Assembly (NCBI GenBank): GCA_013361595.1
Contig: JABFXT010000374.1
Location: 1 to 5,593 of the forward strand
DNA from: Nocardia sp.
GTDB lineage: Bacteria; Actinomycetota; Actinomycetes; Mycobacteriales; Mycobacteriaceae
Direction: 5' to 3'
DNA: 5,593 bases
In this document: positions 5,307 to 5,593 of the stretch, in pieces
Numbering within the stretch: the stretch's first letter is position 1
How the letters are laid out: each line of letters starts with the position of its first letter
Notes under the pieces: model-generated
The model's database searches: none
Told to the model about the DNA's origin: nothing
What the model saw: only the letters and a program-made list of their open reading frames with translations
Position numbers and translations under genes: made by a program

Positions 5307-5593
5307 ATGGGTAGCAGAGCCGTCGACCCGCAGTCGATCCGAAATGTCACGGTCGTCGGGGACCCCGCCGAGACGACGCGGGTCGTCCGGCGCCTGCTCC
5401 GCCCCGGAGCCGGGCCGGCCACCACAGTCCATCGGATGCCGGGCCACCGCGATCACATGATTCGTATCGCCGAGTTGTCGAGCCACATACCCCTCGCCGA
5501 TCTGGAACGTTCGATCCGGGTGGCCGACGGGCTGATCGTGATCCTGGATCCGGTCGCGCGAATCGCCTCGCGACTCGAGACGATCCTGCGGGT
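5307..5593 (+). CDS. Degenerate EF-G-like (translational GTPase paralogue) protein, 3' end cut by window edge
   Basis: Ninety-five codons from ATG 5307 are open to the window end. The in-frame TGA at 5298 excludes a longer N-terminus. The protein aligns by eye with the G domain of elongation factor G at two places. IRNVTVVGDPAETTRVVRRLL (split 11-20 and 21-31) fits [22 protein letters not shown]-type P-loop regions, and HIPLADLERSIRVADGLIVI followed by LDPVARI (60-86) fits the G3 region ([21 protein letters not shown] in EF-G). The key residues are gone: the P-loop GK is replaced (GDPAETT), DTPG has become ELSS (56-59), and the roughly 25 residues with switch I (RGITI) between them are missing. 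GTP binding by the usual route is therefore unlikely. The later domains, and whether they are intact, lie outside the window. It could act as a ribosome-binding pseudo-GTPase or be a decaying paralogue; the preserved frame and codon use favour a working protein. It is divergent from the DUF35-thiolase pair. Confidence 0.75.
   Translation, partial: MGSRAVDPQSIRNVTVVGDPAETTRVVRRLLRPGAGPATTVHRMPGHRDHMIRIAELSSHIPLADLERSIRVADGLIVILDPVARIASRLETILR

Noticed and set aside
5201..5425. N-terminal extension of the DUF35 protein back to 5425
   Set aside because: It crosses the TATAGT promoter and both operators, overlaps the divergent EF-G-like gene, and adds 75 residues that are foreign to the family.
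1..5593. tRNA, rRNA, transposase, phage or defence genes
   Set aside because: No cloverleaf, terminal inverted repeats, integrase motifs or defence domains were seen; the genes are ordinary chromosomal ones apart from the EF-G-like gene.

Overview
The window looks like chromosomal DNA of a high-GC actinomycete of the Mycobacteriales (Nocardia or Rhodococcus type). The reasons are the strong G/C bias at third codon positions, GTG starts, promoters with TANNNT -10 elements almost touching the start codons, and gene neighbourhoods known from mycobacteria. It holds seven genes, two of them cut by the window edges, and no RNA gene, insertion sequence or CRISPR array.

Left part (1-2547): an SPFH/stomatin-type membrane protein (cut at the left edge) and an NfeD-family membrane protein form a minus-strand operon (nfeD first, 1-nt overlap TAATG). 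A DUF3097 gene is transcribed away from it. From memory this matches the M. tuberculosis order Rv1486c / Rv1487 / Rv1488. The roughly 100-bp divergent spacer carries two promoter candidates and a repeated AGTGCG hexamer.

Middle (2548-3558): one plus-strand gene for a soluble 271-residue protein that I do not recognise, with its own likely leaderless promoter. It is followed by a 131-bp convergent spacer with a perfect 11-bp GC-rich hairpin.

Right part (3559-5593): a minus-strand pair made of a DUF35 zinc-ribbon/OB-fold protein and, overlapping it by 17 nt, a SCP2-type thiolase (lipid-transfer protein) whose usual GHP histidine is replaced by Glu. Such pairs act on steroid and fatty acyl-CoA side chains. 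The promoter is flanked by two near-identical AACnnGTT palindromes that resemble operators of KstR, the TetR-family repressor of cholesterol catabolism. The pair looks like Rv1628c-Rv1627c, which I recall as KstR-regulon members. Diverging from it, and cut by the right edge, is an EF-G-like protein that has lost the P-loop GK, the DTPG motif and the switch I region. It is a probable pseudo-GTPase and the least ordinary gene here.

Across the window every transcription unit whose 5' end is visible has a TANNNT hexamer 7-9 nt before a start codon, which suggests that leaderless mRNAs are the rule in this stretch. No complete new multi-gene system was found. The best leads are the degenerate EF-G paralogue with its upstream dyad and the operator-flanked DUF35-thiolase pair.
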